Positions 53,070-61,966 are shown, counted from the first letter of the stretch. The stretch: DNA of 64,000 nt from SIG607 sp045592625 (GCA_045592625.1 JAZNVC010000001.1:1-64000), one strand, 5' to 3'. Program-made: numbers and translations. Notes: generated by a model not told the origin, from the sequence alone.

Positions 53070-53333
53070 CTATTTATACTCACCTGTTTTTTCATATTCC
53101 TTTACTGCCATAAAGAAGCGGTCTGCCTTTTTTGCAGCCTGGGAAAAGCTGTTATTATACCACCAAGCACAAAATATCGAACCAATTTCAATAACCATTT
53201 CAACAAATGCAGCAACGGTATTTTCGTCGGTGTTAATAATGTTAATACCAAACTTTTTAAGTATTATATTTATAAGCACTATACCTATCATAATTGTTCT
53301 TACTATAGTTCCTTTTGTAATTTTGAATTTCAT
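53070..53333 (-). CDS. SPP1-type holin-like protein
   Basis: 87 aa, two hydrophobic segments (about 8-28 and 43-62) and a charged C-terminus; the INTDENTVAAFVEMV stretch between them is like SPP1-family phage holins. A holin forms membrane lesions that release or activate wall hydrolases. Its start overlaps the stop of the glycosidase gene by 4 bp, so both are translated together. Last gene of the phage cassette. Confidence 0.7.
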   Translation of the reverse strand: MKFKITKGTIVRTIMIGIVLINIILKKFGINIINTDENTVAAFVEMVIEIGSIFCAWWYNNSFSQAAKKADRFFMAVKEYEKTGEYK

Positions 53334-54478
53334 AACTTTTCTTCCTTTATAATTTTTTTAATATTTTCTTTTTGTATTTCATAGTTTTCCCCTTGGCCAA
53401 AAACGAAAGAATAGGAATATAACGCAAACCCATTTGTAAACGGATTATCCTTTATATACTGAATTTGTTTTGCAATAATATCTGTGCCGTCCTTCCACTC
53501 AAGACTGTCAGGGTTTTGGTCGGTGTCAAGTTTATAGGGGGCAAGGGCGATATACAAATAAACGTCTGTACCGCTAAGATACTCTGTCCAACTGTTGACC
53601 AGATTTTCAAATTTAAAATCATCATTGGGATAATCAAAGCCAAAATAAAGCTGAGGAAGTACCGCATCTATAAATCCTGCTCTGCACCAATAATCTATGT
53701 CGGCATAAAGATGATTTTCATTATTTTTAATATCGGCGGCAGGACTTATGGTAAATAATACAGGTCGGTTAATGTTTAAAACCGCTGAACGCACTCCGCT
53801 TATAAGAGAATTTACGTTTGCTCTGCGAAAGTTATCCAAAGAAAGAGGTTTTACCGTCTCTGCACAATAGGCGTTATAAGCGTTAAGGTCAAAATAAGGG
53901 CTGTCTGTGGGATAAAAATAGTCATCGAAGTGAATTCCGTCGATGCTGTAGCGATTAAGCAGTTCTCTTACCGAATTAATTATAAGACGTCTTACTTCCT
54001 CACGGGACGGGTCGAAATAAAGTCCTCTTTCGGTATCGCCGATACAGTCGGAAAGACTGTGGGCGGGGCTTTCGGCATCTATTTTTTCAAGGTCGCTTAT
54101 TGTTGATGATATTCTATAGGGATTTATCCAAGCGTGAAAGCGTATGCCCCTTTTGTGACAGGCTTCAATCATAAAGCCCAGCACATCAAAATCAAGATTC
54201 CTTGCCCATTCGGTCAGGGGATAATAGGCTGAGGGATAAAGACTGTCGCACATGGCTCTCACGTGAACAAACATATCGGTTATATTAAGGGTTGCACAGT
54301 TATCAATAGCCTCATTAAAGCCTTCCTTAAAGTCTCCGCTGGCCGCCAACTCCATAAGTTCGATATAACTTATATACATACCCGAAAAAACTCGTTCATT
54401 CTTTTTGTCAACTTGATTTTTTGGGGTGCAGGAACAAAGCAAAAGGGTGCAAAGCAAAAGAGCAATTAGTTTTTTCAT
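53330..54478 (-). CDS. GHL10/DUF187 glycosidase lipoprotein (DigH/YngK type)
   Basis: 382 aa. A signal peptide ends in a lipobox-like LCSC. The rest is the glycosyl hydrolase-like 10 TIM barrel: FHAWINPYRIS near residue 115, the conserved YSIDGIHFDDYFYP active-site segment (about 180) and DAVLPQLYFGFDYP. E. coli DigH of this family cleaves glycan strands stripped of stem peptides. The gene lies between a nozzle-like phage gene (1-bp gap) and a holin-like gene (4-bp overlap), so it may replace a usual endolysin. It could instead be a host gene caught in the cassette. Confidence 0.82.
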   Translation of the reverse strand: MKKLIALLLCTLLLCSCTPKNQVDKKNERVFSGMYISYIELMELAASGDFKEGFNEAIDNCATLNITDMFVHVRAMCDSLYPSAYYPLTEWARNLDFDVLGFMIEACHKRGIRFHAWINPYRISSTISDLEKIDAESPAHSLSDCIGDTERGLYFDPSREEVRRLIINSVRELLNRYSIDGIHFDDYFYPTDSPYFDLNAYNAYCAETVKPLSLDNFRRANVNSLISGVRSAVLNINRPVLFTISPAADIKNNENHLYADIDYWCRAGFIDAVLPQLYFGFDYPNDDFKFENLVNSWTEYLSGTDVYLYIALAPYKLDTDQNPDSLEWKDGTDIIAKQIQYIKDNPFTNGFALYSYSFVFGQGENYEIQKENIKKIIKEEKL

Positions 54479-54479
54479 A

Positions 54480-56546
54480 TTAATAAATTCTCTCCTTAAA
54501 ACAACAGCTAATATCTTTTAGCTTAAATTCGCCTCTGCCTTCTATTTTTATGCCGATAGAACCTTTTTTATAAACATGGGGAATAATATAGGTTTTAAAT
54601 TCTTCACCTTTGGCAATCCTGTGTCCCATAAACTCTCGGTTTTGGTCAAACACCTTCACAGAGGCAGGATGGTTACTAAGAGCATTAAAGGATATTGTGT
54701 CAATATTATCGAAATTCTCGCCGAAAACGGCAGAGGAAAGGGAAAAATTCGGGATTTTTTCTTCTGTGCCATCTGATTTTGTTATAATATCCTTTTCTCC
54801 CGACAGCTTTGCTGTATAAAGCACCTGCCCGTTATCTGATGATAAAACAAAATATTCCTTACCGCCGCATAAAAAGCCTGAAAAGAAACAGGTTTCTTCG
54901 GGAGACTTCCATAAAAACCAGGTCAGAGTATTTTCCTTTTTTAGATTTTGATTGGACAGATATCTGAAACCGCTAACCCTTACGTCCATAAGAAACAGTC
55001 TGTTATGCAGTCCTAATGCGTAATATCCGTTTAAATCAGCCGCAAAGGCATGTGTAAGATGGGCTTTAGGTATATCGGTAAGCAGGTTAGATATATCTGA
55101 AGACAGTTCGTAAATACTTCCTTCGGTATAAAGATTGCTTCCGTAAAGGGTATAAACAACGCCGTCGCTGTGAAACCATACCAGCCTGTTTGCACAGGTC
55201 ACAATGGTATCGGGAAGGTCACAGCCCAAGGAATCGTTTATCTGTGTAACCGTGCATTTTGGTTTTTCAAAAACAAGCCCTTTGCTGTCCAGCTCCAGTT
55301 TCTGAATAGGAATTTCATCGGTACAGGTAATTGAAAGTCTGAAAATTTCTCTTGCCTTAAAGGCAATTATATATTTACTTTGCATCGAAAGGGCGGTTAG
55401 GTCGTAGCTTTTGTTGCCCACCGAAACAGAATAATCCTCACAAAAATAAAGATGCTCGGTTTTGCTTGAATAGTAAACCTTATTTCCTCGGTTTTCGCCA
55501 CCTGCAATAAAGAGACGGCTGTCAAAAAGTATGGGGCTTACAGAACTGCTGAATATTTCGTAGTCTGCACCCGAAACATCGGAATAAGAATATATACGCA
55601 AACTTTCACCGCCGAATCTTTTAGGCATTGCATAGGGTTCGCTGTCATATCTCAAATATACTTTACCTACTCTACGGTTAACGGTGACATAAATATCCCT
55701 GCCCAGATGGTCAAAGGTTTGTGATTGGAATTCCCCCGGTCCAATAATCAGTTTATCGTATGAAGTTTCGGTTCTGTAACAATGTATTTCAATAGGAGCA
55801 TCCTCTGCGAAAGCGACAGGCAGCGCAAAGGTATGTGATACTCCGTCGAAAATAAACCTTGCTTCAAAGGAACCGTTTAAAAGGCTTACCCCTTCAGGAC
55901 GGCTTTCTTTGAATTCTCTTCTAATGTCTGATGGGGCAAGATTACCATATCCGTTTTTAACAATAATAGGTCGGTATAAACTTTCCCGCGAAATCTTTAT
56001 AAAACTTTTATAATCGGTGTCAAGTTCAAAATACTGCACTTCTTTTCTTTCCTCAGCAGTTTCACTATTAATTATATGAACAGGAAGTATTACAAAAATT
56101 CCGCAACCGGATATTTTTTTGGATTTTATAAAAATAAGATTTTTAACATTGTATTTTTCGGTGTTGCTGTCATTTTTTAACATTATGTTAGATATTCTAT
56201 GGACTTCACCCTTTGAGTCTATTGCAAAAAAATCTATTTGTGTTCCGCTGTAACCCAAATTTTTCACCATTGCACAAAGATTGTTATAATCATCCAAATT
56301 TTCATAAGGAAAATTAGAATAATACATTTTAATATCATCATTGGTAATTTGGTTGCTTATAAGTCCGTTTTCAGTGGCACAGATGCCGGGGCGGGACGAA
56401 AGAATTCCGTTTTTGTTCCAAATATTATATCCGTCTGACAAACGGTTATTTCCTATAACGGAAGGATGTAAAGATGTAACAATACCGCCTATATTTTTTA
56501 TATTCACATTGCTTTTTTCTTTGTAAACGGGATTTTTAAATTTCAT
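54480..56546 (-). CDS. Phage tail nozzle/hub-like structural protein (candidate)
   Basis: 688 aa, mostly beta-strand, no signal peptide. The opening (KNIGGIVTSLHPSVIGNN...DGYNIW..NGILSSRPG) has the same layout as nozzle proteins of short-tailed phages, which start with a GG segment, a DG.N element and a K/G.L..RPG turn before a beta-propeller. Later there are repeated beta hairpins with ordinary phage-structural composition. Position after portal and a small adaptor-like gene fits a nozzle attached under the portal. The similarity is by eye, and structure prediction would be needed to be sure. Confidence 0.55.
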   Translation of the reverse strand: MKFKNPVYKEKSNVNIKNIGGIVTSLHPSVIGNNRLSDGYNIWNKNGILSSRPGICATENGLISNQITNDDIKMYYSNFPYENLDDYNNLCAMVKNLGYSGTQIDFFAIDSKGEVHRISNIMLKNDSNTEKYNVKNLIFIKSKKISGCGIFVILPVHIINSETAEERKEVQYFELDTDYKSFIKISRESLYRPIIVKNGYGNLAPSDIRREFKESRPEGVSLLNGSFEARFIFDGVSHTFALPVAFAEDAPIEIHCYRTETSYDKLIIGPGEFQSQTFDHLGRDIYVTVNRRVGKVYLRYDSEPYAMPKRFGGESLRIYSYSDVSGADYEIFSSSVSPILFDSRLFIAGGENRGNKVYYSSKTEHLYFCEDYSVSVGNKSYDLTALSMQSKYIIAFKAREIFRLSITCTDEIPIQKLELDSKGLVFEKPKCTVTQINDSLGCDLPDTIVTCANRLVWFHSDGVVYTLYGSNLYTEGSIYELSSDISNLLTDIPKAHLTHAFAADLNGYYALGLHNRLFLMDVRVSGFRYLSNQNLKKENTLTWFLWKSPEETCFFSGFLCGGKEYFVLSSDNGQVLYTAKLSGEKDIITKSDGTEEKIPNFSLSSAVFGENFDNIDTISFNALSNHPASVKVFDQNREFMGHRIAKGEEFKTYIIPHVYKKGSIGIKIEGRGEFKLKDISCCFKERIY

Positions 56547-56555
56547 AAAATCACC

Positions 56556-56891
56556 TCACTGCTTAAAAACAGACGAACATTTTATTCTTGAAATACCGCT
56601 TAATGCAATAGAGCGTTTTGAATTATACATATCACATAAAAAAGCGGCTTTATCATTTCGGCAATATTTGATTGAAAGATAGTATGCAACACCGCAGATA
56701 AGGGCTTCAGCCGTTTTTAAATCTACCTCAATTTCGCTGTTAGCGTCTGAAACGGGGTCTTTTTTTAAATCGCTAAGGGCTCTGTTTACAAAGAAAACCT
56801 TATCTAAACTATCGTTACCAGAAAGATACTCTTCGTTTATGTCCTCTGAGTACAAAATAAGACCCTCTCTGTATATATCAATTACTTTCAT
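56556..56891 (-). CDS. Candidate head-tail adaptor protein
   Basis: 111 aa, mainly helical: IYREGLILYSEDINEEYLSG, then VFFVNRALSDLKKDP and AEALICGVAYYLSIKYCRNDKAAFLCDMYNSKR, the arrangement of small connector proteins that attach below the portal. It overlaps the portal gene by 14 bp and precedes the nozzle-like gene. The call is from position and helical pattern only. Confidence 0.5.
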   Translation of the reverse strand: MKVIDIYREGLILYSEDINEEYLSGNDSLDKVFFVNRALSDLKKDPVSDANSEIEVDLKTAEALICGVAYYLSIKYCRNDKAAFLCDMYNSKRSIALSGISRIKCSSVFKQ

Positions 56892-58296
56892 CGGTTTTCT
56901 CCTCCTTTAAGGTTGCTTTTGCATAAAACTCAAGATTTTTATAACGCTCTGCATCGAAGGGAAAATGCCAACTTCCGTTTTCGTCGTTTATTAAAATATC
57001 CCTTTTTCCGTACTTGTGAAGCCAAAAATCCGCAAAAGTAAGGGCAATATCTTCTAAAAAGCATTTATACGAAAGAGAAAGACCTAAAGCGGAGATTTTT
57101 TGTGTGTCGTTTAAGGCTTCAATAGCGGTGGTGTTTCCTGCACTTATTTTATCAATCGCCGTCATATTTGCACCGCTTGACTCAAGGGTACTGTCAATAA
57201 GATTGGCAACCGAAATATTAAAGCCGTTTGAAAAATCGGGAGGTGCAACGTAATGCACCGCACCTGCAACGTCCTCGTTTGTTCCGTAAACCCTTATTAT
57301 CTGGCCGGGGTCATTGGTAATATCATCGGTTACGGTATCTCCGTTTACCGTCATAATGGGCATACCCATATACATTGTTGACCAAACAGATGCCGAAAGC
57401 AATCGGTTTATTGCTATCTGATTAGGGATAAGGTAGGTGATTTCACTATCGGAATATATGCAGTCGCCCTTTTTGTCCCAAGAAAAAAGATTTATGGGAT
57501 AACGGCTTAAATGGGTGTTATATTCCTTTCTCACTGTTGCCTTTTCGGTGACCGATACCGCCATTACCCTGCCGTTTTCCTTGTATAACTTTGTAAGAAG
57601 CAAAACCTTTCCGTCGTTAAAATCGGGGGTTATACGCAATACGTTATCGCCGAATCTTTTTGCCGTTTCACGTACTTCTTCTACGTCATGTCTGGAAGCA
57701 ATAATAATAAAAGGCTGTTTTTCTATAGTCTCTTCCCTGTCGTCGCCGAAATAAATATTTTCAACAGGCAAAACCTCCGATACTATATCACCCTTAAAGC
57801 TATCAGAACTGTTATCCCAATAGGTGTAAATAATTCCACTGCCCGTAATAAAAGCGTTTTTTATGGCGGCGGTGATTTTTTCGGTCATTTTTATTCGGTC
57901 AAAGGTTACGTATAGGTAATCTGATAAAACCTTGCTTAAAAGCCTCTTTTCATCTTCGTCGGCAATTTTTGGAAAATCCAATTCTTTTTTACTGGCCTTT
58001 TTGCCGAATTCTTTTAATTCACCCAGCTGTTCCTTTGTGTAATCAATACCCCTCGCACAAAGTTTAACCTGATAATTCTCCCTGAGAAGACGTCCCATTT
58101 TATATTCGCCCACACGCTTAATAATGTTATGGCGAACCAGAGGGCGTTCACTGCTTACATTAGCACCGTACCATTGGTCGCCGTAAAAAAATCGGCGATT
58201 TATAATATTCTGCTCATAAAGACCTTTATCTCCTAAGGAAAGTTTAAAGTTTCTTAGGTGTTCATATTCTTTAAAAATTTCTGAGGGTGTGTTCAT
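56878..58296 (-). CDS. Phage portal protein
   Basis: 472 aa. N-terminal RRFFYGDQWYGANVSSERPLVRHNIIKRVGEYKMGRLL is typical of portals of the SPP1 gp6/podovirus kind, followed by the stem region with IPNQIAINRLLSASVWSTMYMGMP and SGANMTAIDKISAGNTTAIEAL. The portal ring is the DNA gate of the capsid vertex. It follows the capsid gene after a stable hairpin (58319-58338). Confidence 0.85.
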   Translation of the reverse strand: MNTPSEIFKEYEHLRNFKLSLGDKGLYEQNIINRRFFYGDQWYGANVSSERPLVRHNIIKRVGEYKMGRLLRENYQVKLCARGIDYTKEQLGELKEFGKKASKKELDFPKIADEDEKRLLSKVLSDYLYVTFDRIKMTEKITAAIKNAFITGSGIIYTYWDNSSDSFKGDIVSEVLPVENIYFGDDREETIEKQPFIIIASRHDVEEVRETAKRFGDNVLRITPDFNDGKVLLLTKLYKENGRVMAVSVTEKATVRKEYNTHLSRYPINLFSWDKKGDCIYSDSEITYLIPNQIAINRLLSASVWSTMYMGMPIMTVNGDTVTDDITNDPGQIIRVYGTNEDVAGAVHYVAPPDFSNGFNISVANLIDSTLESSGANMTAIDKISAGNTTAIEALNDTQKISALGLSLSYKCFLEDIALTFADFWLHKYGKRDILINDENGSWHFPFDAERYKNLEFYAKATLKEEKTDESN

Positions 58297-58318
58297 TTTG
58301 ACCTCCTTATTACAAGAA

Positions 58319-58338
58319 GGGGAGAGTTTCCTCTCCCC
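58319..58338 (-). terminator. Hairpin with GAAA loop between capsid and portal genes
   Basis: GGGGAGAG-GAAA-CTCTCCCC on the minus strand: an 8-bp GC-rich stem with a GNRA tetraloop, not followed by a T-run. More likely an mRNA stabiliser or weak attenuator that raises capsid over portal output. Confidence 0.6.
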
Positions 58339-58349
58339 AAGGGTGTTTT

Positions 58350-59528
58350 TTAGTTGACGGTTACCTTTGCTTTAGCAGAAGTCTTTTCTGCAAGGCCGTC
58401 ATCGGTAATTACTACATAGAAGTAATATTCACCTGCTGTTAAATCTTTGGGAATTGTAAGAGAAGCCGAAGAGGCACCTGCCACCTTTACAGCATCTTTA
58501 CCGTTTGCATCACAGACATACCACTGATATGTAAGTGTTCCGCCTGCCTCGCTGTTAGCGGTAACAGAAAGAGAACCTGTAATAGAACCTTCGGTAACGG
58601 TAGCGTCTTTAGGCTGTACTGTAACGTTTATCGCGGGAGCAATCCACGCCCAAATAGCGTCAAGACCGCTTTTCTTTACAAATACGTCATAGTAAATTCG
58701 GTAGTCAAACTTAAATGCGTCGGCATCAGGATTCTGGTCGGGTGCAAAAATACGCATTTTTTCGGTTTTCTTCATAAGATGAGCACTGTCCTTAGCACAA
58801 ACAAGCATAAAGGTTGTTTGTGCATTATCCTGAGGTACAAATCCGCCTGCAGCACTGCTGTTAAAGGTGTATGCTGTCTTCATTCTTTCGCTTACAACGG
58901 GAATAAGAGCTACGCCGTTAAGACTTTTTACCGTAAGATTAATATCACCCTGCTTAAAGTCAGAAACGGTAATTGATTTAGCAAGTTCTTCGCTGTTTGC
59001 GATACGTGCATACATACCGCAGTCGATAAACGCTACAAGCTCACTGTCAAAACCAACCTTTTTCTGAACGTTTGCAATAAGCTGATTAAGGGTAGCAATG
59101 GGCTTTTCCACGTCACCGGTAAGGGTGTTTCCACGGGAAACAGCAAGACCGGAAAGCTTAGATAAACAATAAGCGTCACATTCGGGAACAACCTTTGTTC
59201 TAACATATTCGCCTAAAATTTTACCTGCAAGATTTGCTACTCCTGTTTCGTCAAGGTCTTCTCTGTCTATCTGAAGTGAACGGGCACGGTCCATCTGCAT
59301 GGTGTAAGAGGTATTGGATACGGTAATCGCACCTCTGGTAAAGCCTGTGTCACGGTCATAGTCTGCAAGACCCTGAAAATCAATGTCAGGCACAATTACA
59401 GTTTTTGCGCCTACAAAACGTGCGCCGAAAGCGTTGTCGGCAAAGAAACCTGTTACACTTTTCTGAGTAAAAAGACGGTCAAGCTCCTCGCTATACATAC
59501 TTGCGGCTTCTAATGTGTTAATTGCCAT
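58350..59528 (-). CDS. Phage major capsid protein with C-terminal Ig-like domain
   Basis: 392 aa. Residues 1-295 look like an HK97-fold capsid protein of the kind found next to scaffold genes in podovirus-like elements: MAINTLEAASMYSEEL start, VPDIDFQGLADYDRDTGF, MQMDRARSLQIDREDLDETG, and FKFDYRIYYDVFVKK near the end of the fold. Residues about 298-392 are an Ig-like domain (VTVQPKDATVTEG...LTYQWYVCDANG), a frequent capsid decoration that can bind glycans. GGAGAA ribosome site. Confidence 0.85.
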   Translation of the reverse strand: MAINTLEAASMYSEELDRLFTQKSVTGFFADNAFGARFVGAKTVIVPDIDFQGLADYDRDTGFTRGAITVSNTSYTMQMDRARSLQIDREDLDETGVANLAGKILGEYVRTKVVPECDAYCLSKLSGLAVSRGNTLTGDVEKPIATLNQLIANVQKKVGFDSELVAFIDCGMYARIANSEELAKSITVSDFKQGDINLTVKSLNGVALIPVVSERMKTAYTFNSSAAGGFVPQDNAQTTFMLVCAKDSAHLMKKTEKMRIFAPDQNPDADAFKFDYRIYYDVFVKKSGLDAIWAWIAPAINVTVQPKDATVTEGSITGSLSVTANSEAGGTLTYQWYVCDANGKDAVKVAGASSASLTIPKDLTAGEYYFYVVITDDGLAEKTSAKAKVTVN

Positions 59529-59555
59529 AATTTTTTTCTCCTTTTGTTTTCAGTT

Positions 59556-60164
59556 TTATTTGTTCCATAATCCCCGAATAAACTGTTCGTTTTCGGGGGT
59601 GCGGTATATACCGCCTGATTTTTGCGAACCGACAGAGCTTTTTAAATTTTCTTTTCTCTGCCTTTCGTTTTTTTGCAAGGCGATAGCCTCACGGGCTTTA
59701 AAGCGAAGATATTCGTCCAGTATATTGGTACCTAACTGCTCTGCCCTATCGGTTACCTCTTGCGGCAGCTGCTCTTCTGTCAACTGCGGGAAATATTCCT
59801 TTAGCTCCTCGGCACCCTTTAAACATTTTATATTCCCTTTTTCGAGTTCAATTATTTTTAGTGCCATTTCACTGTTTCCTCCGCACTCCTTTGTAAGCTC
59901 TTCTAATCTGTTTTCTGTTCTCTCCTTCTCAAGTGCGTCAAGAAATTCCTGTGCTGAAAAGCCGTCCTGCTTCGCAATAGCCAAAAGTCGTGACCACTGT
60001 TTTTCAATGGTTTCAAATTTCAGCCCCTTTTGCGAAAGTGCGGTGGCTTCATCGAGGGTTAAATGCCGTATTTCCTTGTTAAATTTAATGGGTATGACCC
60101 TATCGTTTTCGGGCGTGGTAACCCCTGTTACCTCATCTGGTATGATTTCGGTTTTTTCACTCAT
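59556..60164 (-). CDS. Phage scaffolding protein
   Basis: About 203 aa, charged and almost all helical with many Glu/Lys and no membrane segment (EFLDALEKERTENRLEELTKE; ALQKNERQRKENLK), followed immediately by the capsid gene. These are the marks of a capsid-assembly scaffold. The ATG at 60164 follows AAAGGAG at 7 bp; an ATG six bases upstream is too near that site. Confidence 0.75.
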   Translation of the reverse strand: MSEKTEIIPDEVTGVTTPENDRVIPIKFNKEIRHLTLDEATALSQKGLKFETIEKQWSRLLAIAKQDGFSAQEFLDALEKERTENRLEELTKECGGNSEMALKIIELEKGNIKCLKGAEELKEYFPQLTEEQLPQEVTDRAEQLGTNILDEYLRFKAREAIALQKNERQRKENLKSSVGSQKSGGIYRTPENEQFIRGLWNK

Positions 60165-60166
60165 TG

Positions 60167-60376
60167 TCATTCTCCTTTATATTTACTGACAGATTTGACT
60201 GTCGGTTCGCCTGGTGTGTATCTTAGAAGCGAAAGCAAATCATTATTTTTAATTATTGCTTTGCTTCTCTTTTTATATTCCTGCCTTTTCTTCTTTGCTG
60301 TCTGTCCTAATATAAGGCCGATTAAAAAGGCTGAAACATCAAGTAAAATAATTAATAAAATTTCTATTGTGTCCAT
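60167..60376 (-). CDS. Small membrane protein of the phage cassette
   Basis: 69 aa with one membrane helix (about 5-25) and a basic cytoplasmic tail (KKKRQEYKKRSK). It overlaps the terminase gene by 13 bp and is followed by the scaffold gene. Unknown; perhaps a second lysis or membrane factor. Confidence 0.6.
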   Translation of the reverse strand: MDTIEILLIILLDVSAFLIGLILGQTAKKKRQEYKKRSKAIIKNNDLLSLLRYTPGEPTVKSVSKYKGE

Positions 60377-61650
60377 CTCCCAAACAGTAATTCTCTGCCC
60401 TTAAAGCCGTCGGTATCCTCTTTTTGATGTTCAAGATATTTAACGTCTTCAAAGGCATATCTAAGAGCATCCATTAAATGATTGTCCCTGTCATCAGGAA
60501 GCCGCATACCTCTTTCGTTGCATCTTTCCCCGTAACAATAGGTAGATAACTCCTTAATGGCGGCAACACAAGCGGGGTCAACGGTAATTTTATATTCGCT
60601 TATTCGTGCAATTCCGTTTAATATGCTGTCCCTCCCCTTTGCCGCAGGGGTTATGCGATGAATTCCCAGTCTTCTCAGGTCTTCGTTAGACTTTGGCTCG
60701 GCAGAGTCTGCTCTGATTCTCTCTTTACCAAACCCACGTTTTTTGATTTCTTCAGCTATATCACTGTTTAACATTCGCTTTTTATAAAACTCATCAAAAA
60801 TGTGAATTTCCTTTAATTTAGCGTTTACCAAAAAGGCTACAAAAGCGGTAGGGTCGTTGACATAGCCGTAATCAAGTCCGAAAAAAGCTTTATATCCTTT
60901 TTTTAAAAGTGAGTTAACGTCTCTTTTTTTAACCTCCCAGTTTTCGTAAACAAGCCCCTCCGAAATTCCCCACTCGCCAAGACCTGCAACGGCATATTTA
61001 CGTGCGTTGGTTTTCTTCATACGCTCAAAAACACGTCGGTCGGTGGCATCTAAAAATTCATTTATAAGATAATTGGTGGAAAAGGTTGCCGTCTGACTGT
61101 CGGGATTATCAAAAAATCTTTTTTTAAGCCAATGCTCCTTACTCCAAGGGTTAAAGGTAATGGTAGTCTGCTTAAAGTAGCCTTCATCTACTTCTCCTCT
61201 CGGAACCGTAAGGTCAAGCTTTTCAAAATCGGCTTCGCTGCCAATTTCAAACGCCTCCTCTATCCATACGAAATTAAAGGTTCCTGTAGCCGTTTGAATT
61301 CCGGCAAGTTTTAAAACGTCGTCCATACCTCGAAACAGTATTTTCTGGCCCGTAGGCAAATAGGTCATTTCCATATTTGAAACACTGTTATTCCATAGGT
61401 CGCCAACGCCCAGCTTGTTTTGTGCCCAGGTAAGAGCCGCAAAGGTGGAATTTCTGTGGGTGTTCATTATCGCTCTTATTACAAGCAGATTACTTTTATT
61501 GTATTTCATAAGACGGTAGATAAGATTAAGTGCGGTAACACTTGATTTTTTACTGCCTTTACCGCCTTTTAGTACACGGTAACGCTTTTCGCAGTTCCAA
61601 TACTCGTCATAGCCTTTGCCAATAAGCTCAGCAATCTTTATTTCTGACAT
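60364..61650 (-). CDS. Phage terminase large subunit (PBSX type)
   Basis: 428 aa. ATPase half: Walker A-like LKGGKGSKKSS (about 30) and Walker B with catalytic Glu FNFVWIEEAF (about 130). Nuclease half: FFGLDYGYVNDPTAF (about 240), IRADSAEPKSNEDL (about 315) and NHLMDALRYAFED (about 405), holding the three acidic metal positions. Intact by eye, so it could package DNA. Overlaps the small subunit gene by 23 bp. Confidence 0.93.
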   Translation of the reverse strand: MSEIKIAELIGKGYDEYWNCEKRYRVLKGGKGSKKSSVTALNLIYRLMKYNKSNLLVIRAIMNTHRNSTFAALTWAQNKLGVGDLWNNSVSNMEMTYLPTGQKILFRGMDDVLKLAGIQTATGTFNFVWIEEAFEIGSEADFEKLDLTVPRGEVDEGYFKQTTITFNPWSKEHWLKKRFFDNPDSQTATFSTNYLINEFLDATDRRVFERMKKTNARKYAVAGLGEWGISEGLVYENWEVKKRDVNSLLKKGYKAFFGLDYGYVNDPTAFVAFLVNAKLKEIHIFDEFYKKRMLNSDIAEEIKKRGFGKERIRADSAEPKSNEDLRRLGIHRITPAAKGRDSILNGIARISEYKITVDPACVAAIKELSTYCYGERCNERGMRLPDDRDNHLMDALRYAFEDVKYLEHQKEDTDGFKGRELLFGRWTQ

Positions 61651-61891
61651 CGTCTATAATGGTCACCCCGTTTTCCGTTGTTTCTGTTTTGTCACCGACA
61701 AGAGAAAGAACCTCTTTAATAGCACTCATATCGCCGGCGGCGGCTTTTTTATAAAGTGCAATAACTATTCCTGTAAGTCGGGTAGCGTTGCTGACCTTAT
61801 AGCCGTTTTCTTTAAGCTCTTCAACTTCGTTTTGCGGCAATTTTGCATTCAAAATTTTTTGCATTTCATTTTTTAAATCACGCTGTTTTAT
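61628..61891 (-). CDS. Phage terminase small subunit-like protein, possible ATA start
   Basis: About 87 aa if read from the ATA at 61891, which lies 8 bp after a perfect AGGAGG on the minus strand. An ATG at 61942 (104 aa) is in frame but has no good ribosome site and would translate through the AGGAGG. The core (SNATRLTGIVIALYKKAAAGDMSAIKEVLSLVG) matches small phage proteins just before the large terminase that act as DNA-recognition subunits. First gene of the cassette; direct repeats (61967-62066) lie upstream. Confidence 0.65.
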   Translation of the reverse strand: MKQRDLKNEMQKILNAKLPQNEVEELKENGYKVSNATRLTGIVIALYKKAAAGDMSAIKEVLSLVGDKTETTENGVTIIDDVRNKDC

Positions 61892-61966
61892 GGCCGTTCC
61901 CTCCTGTCGATAATCAAATAGTATGCATACAATTTGCGACATTCACCGACATTTTTTTGCTAAATC

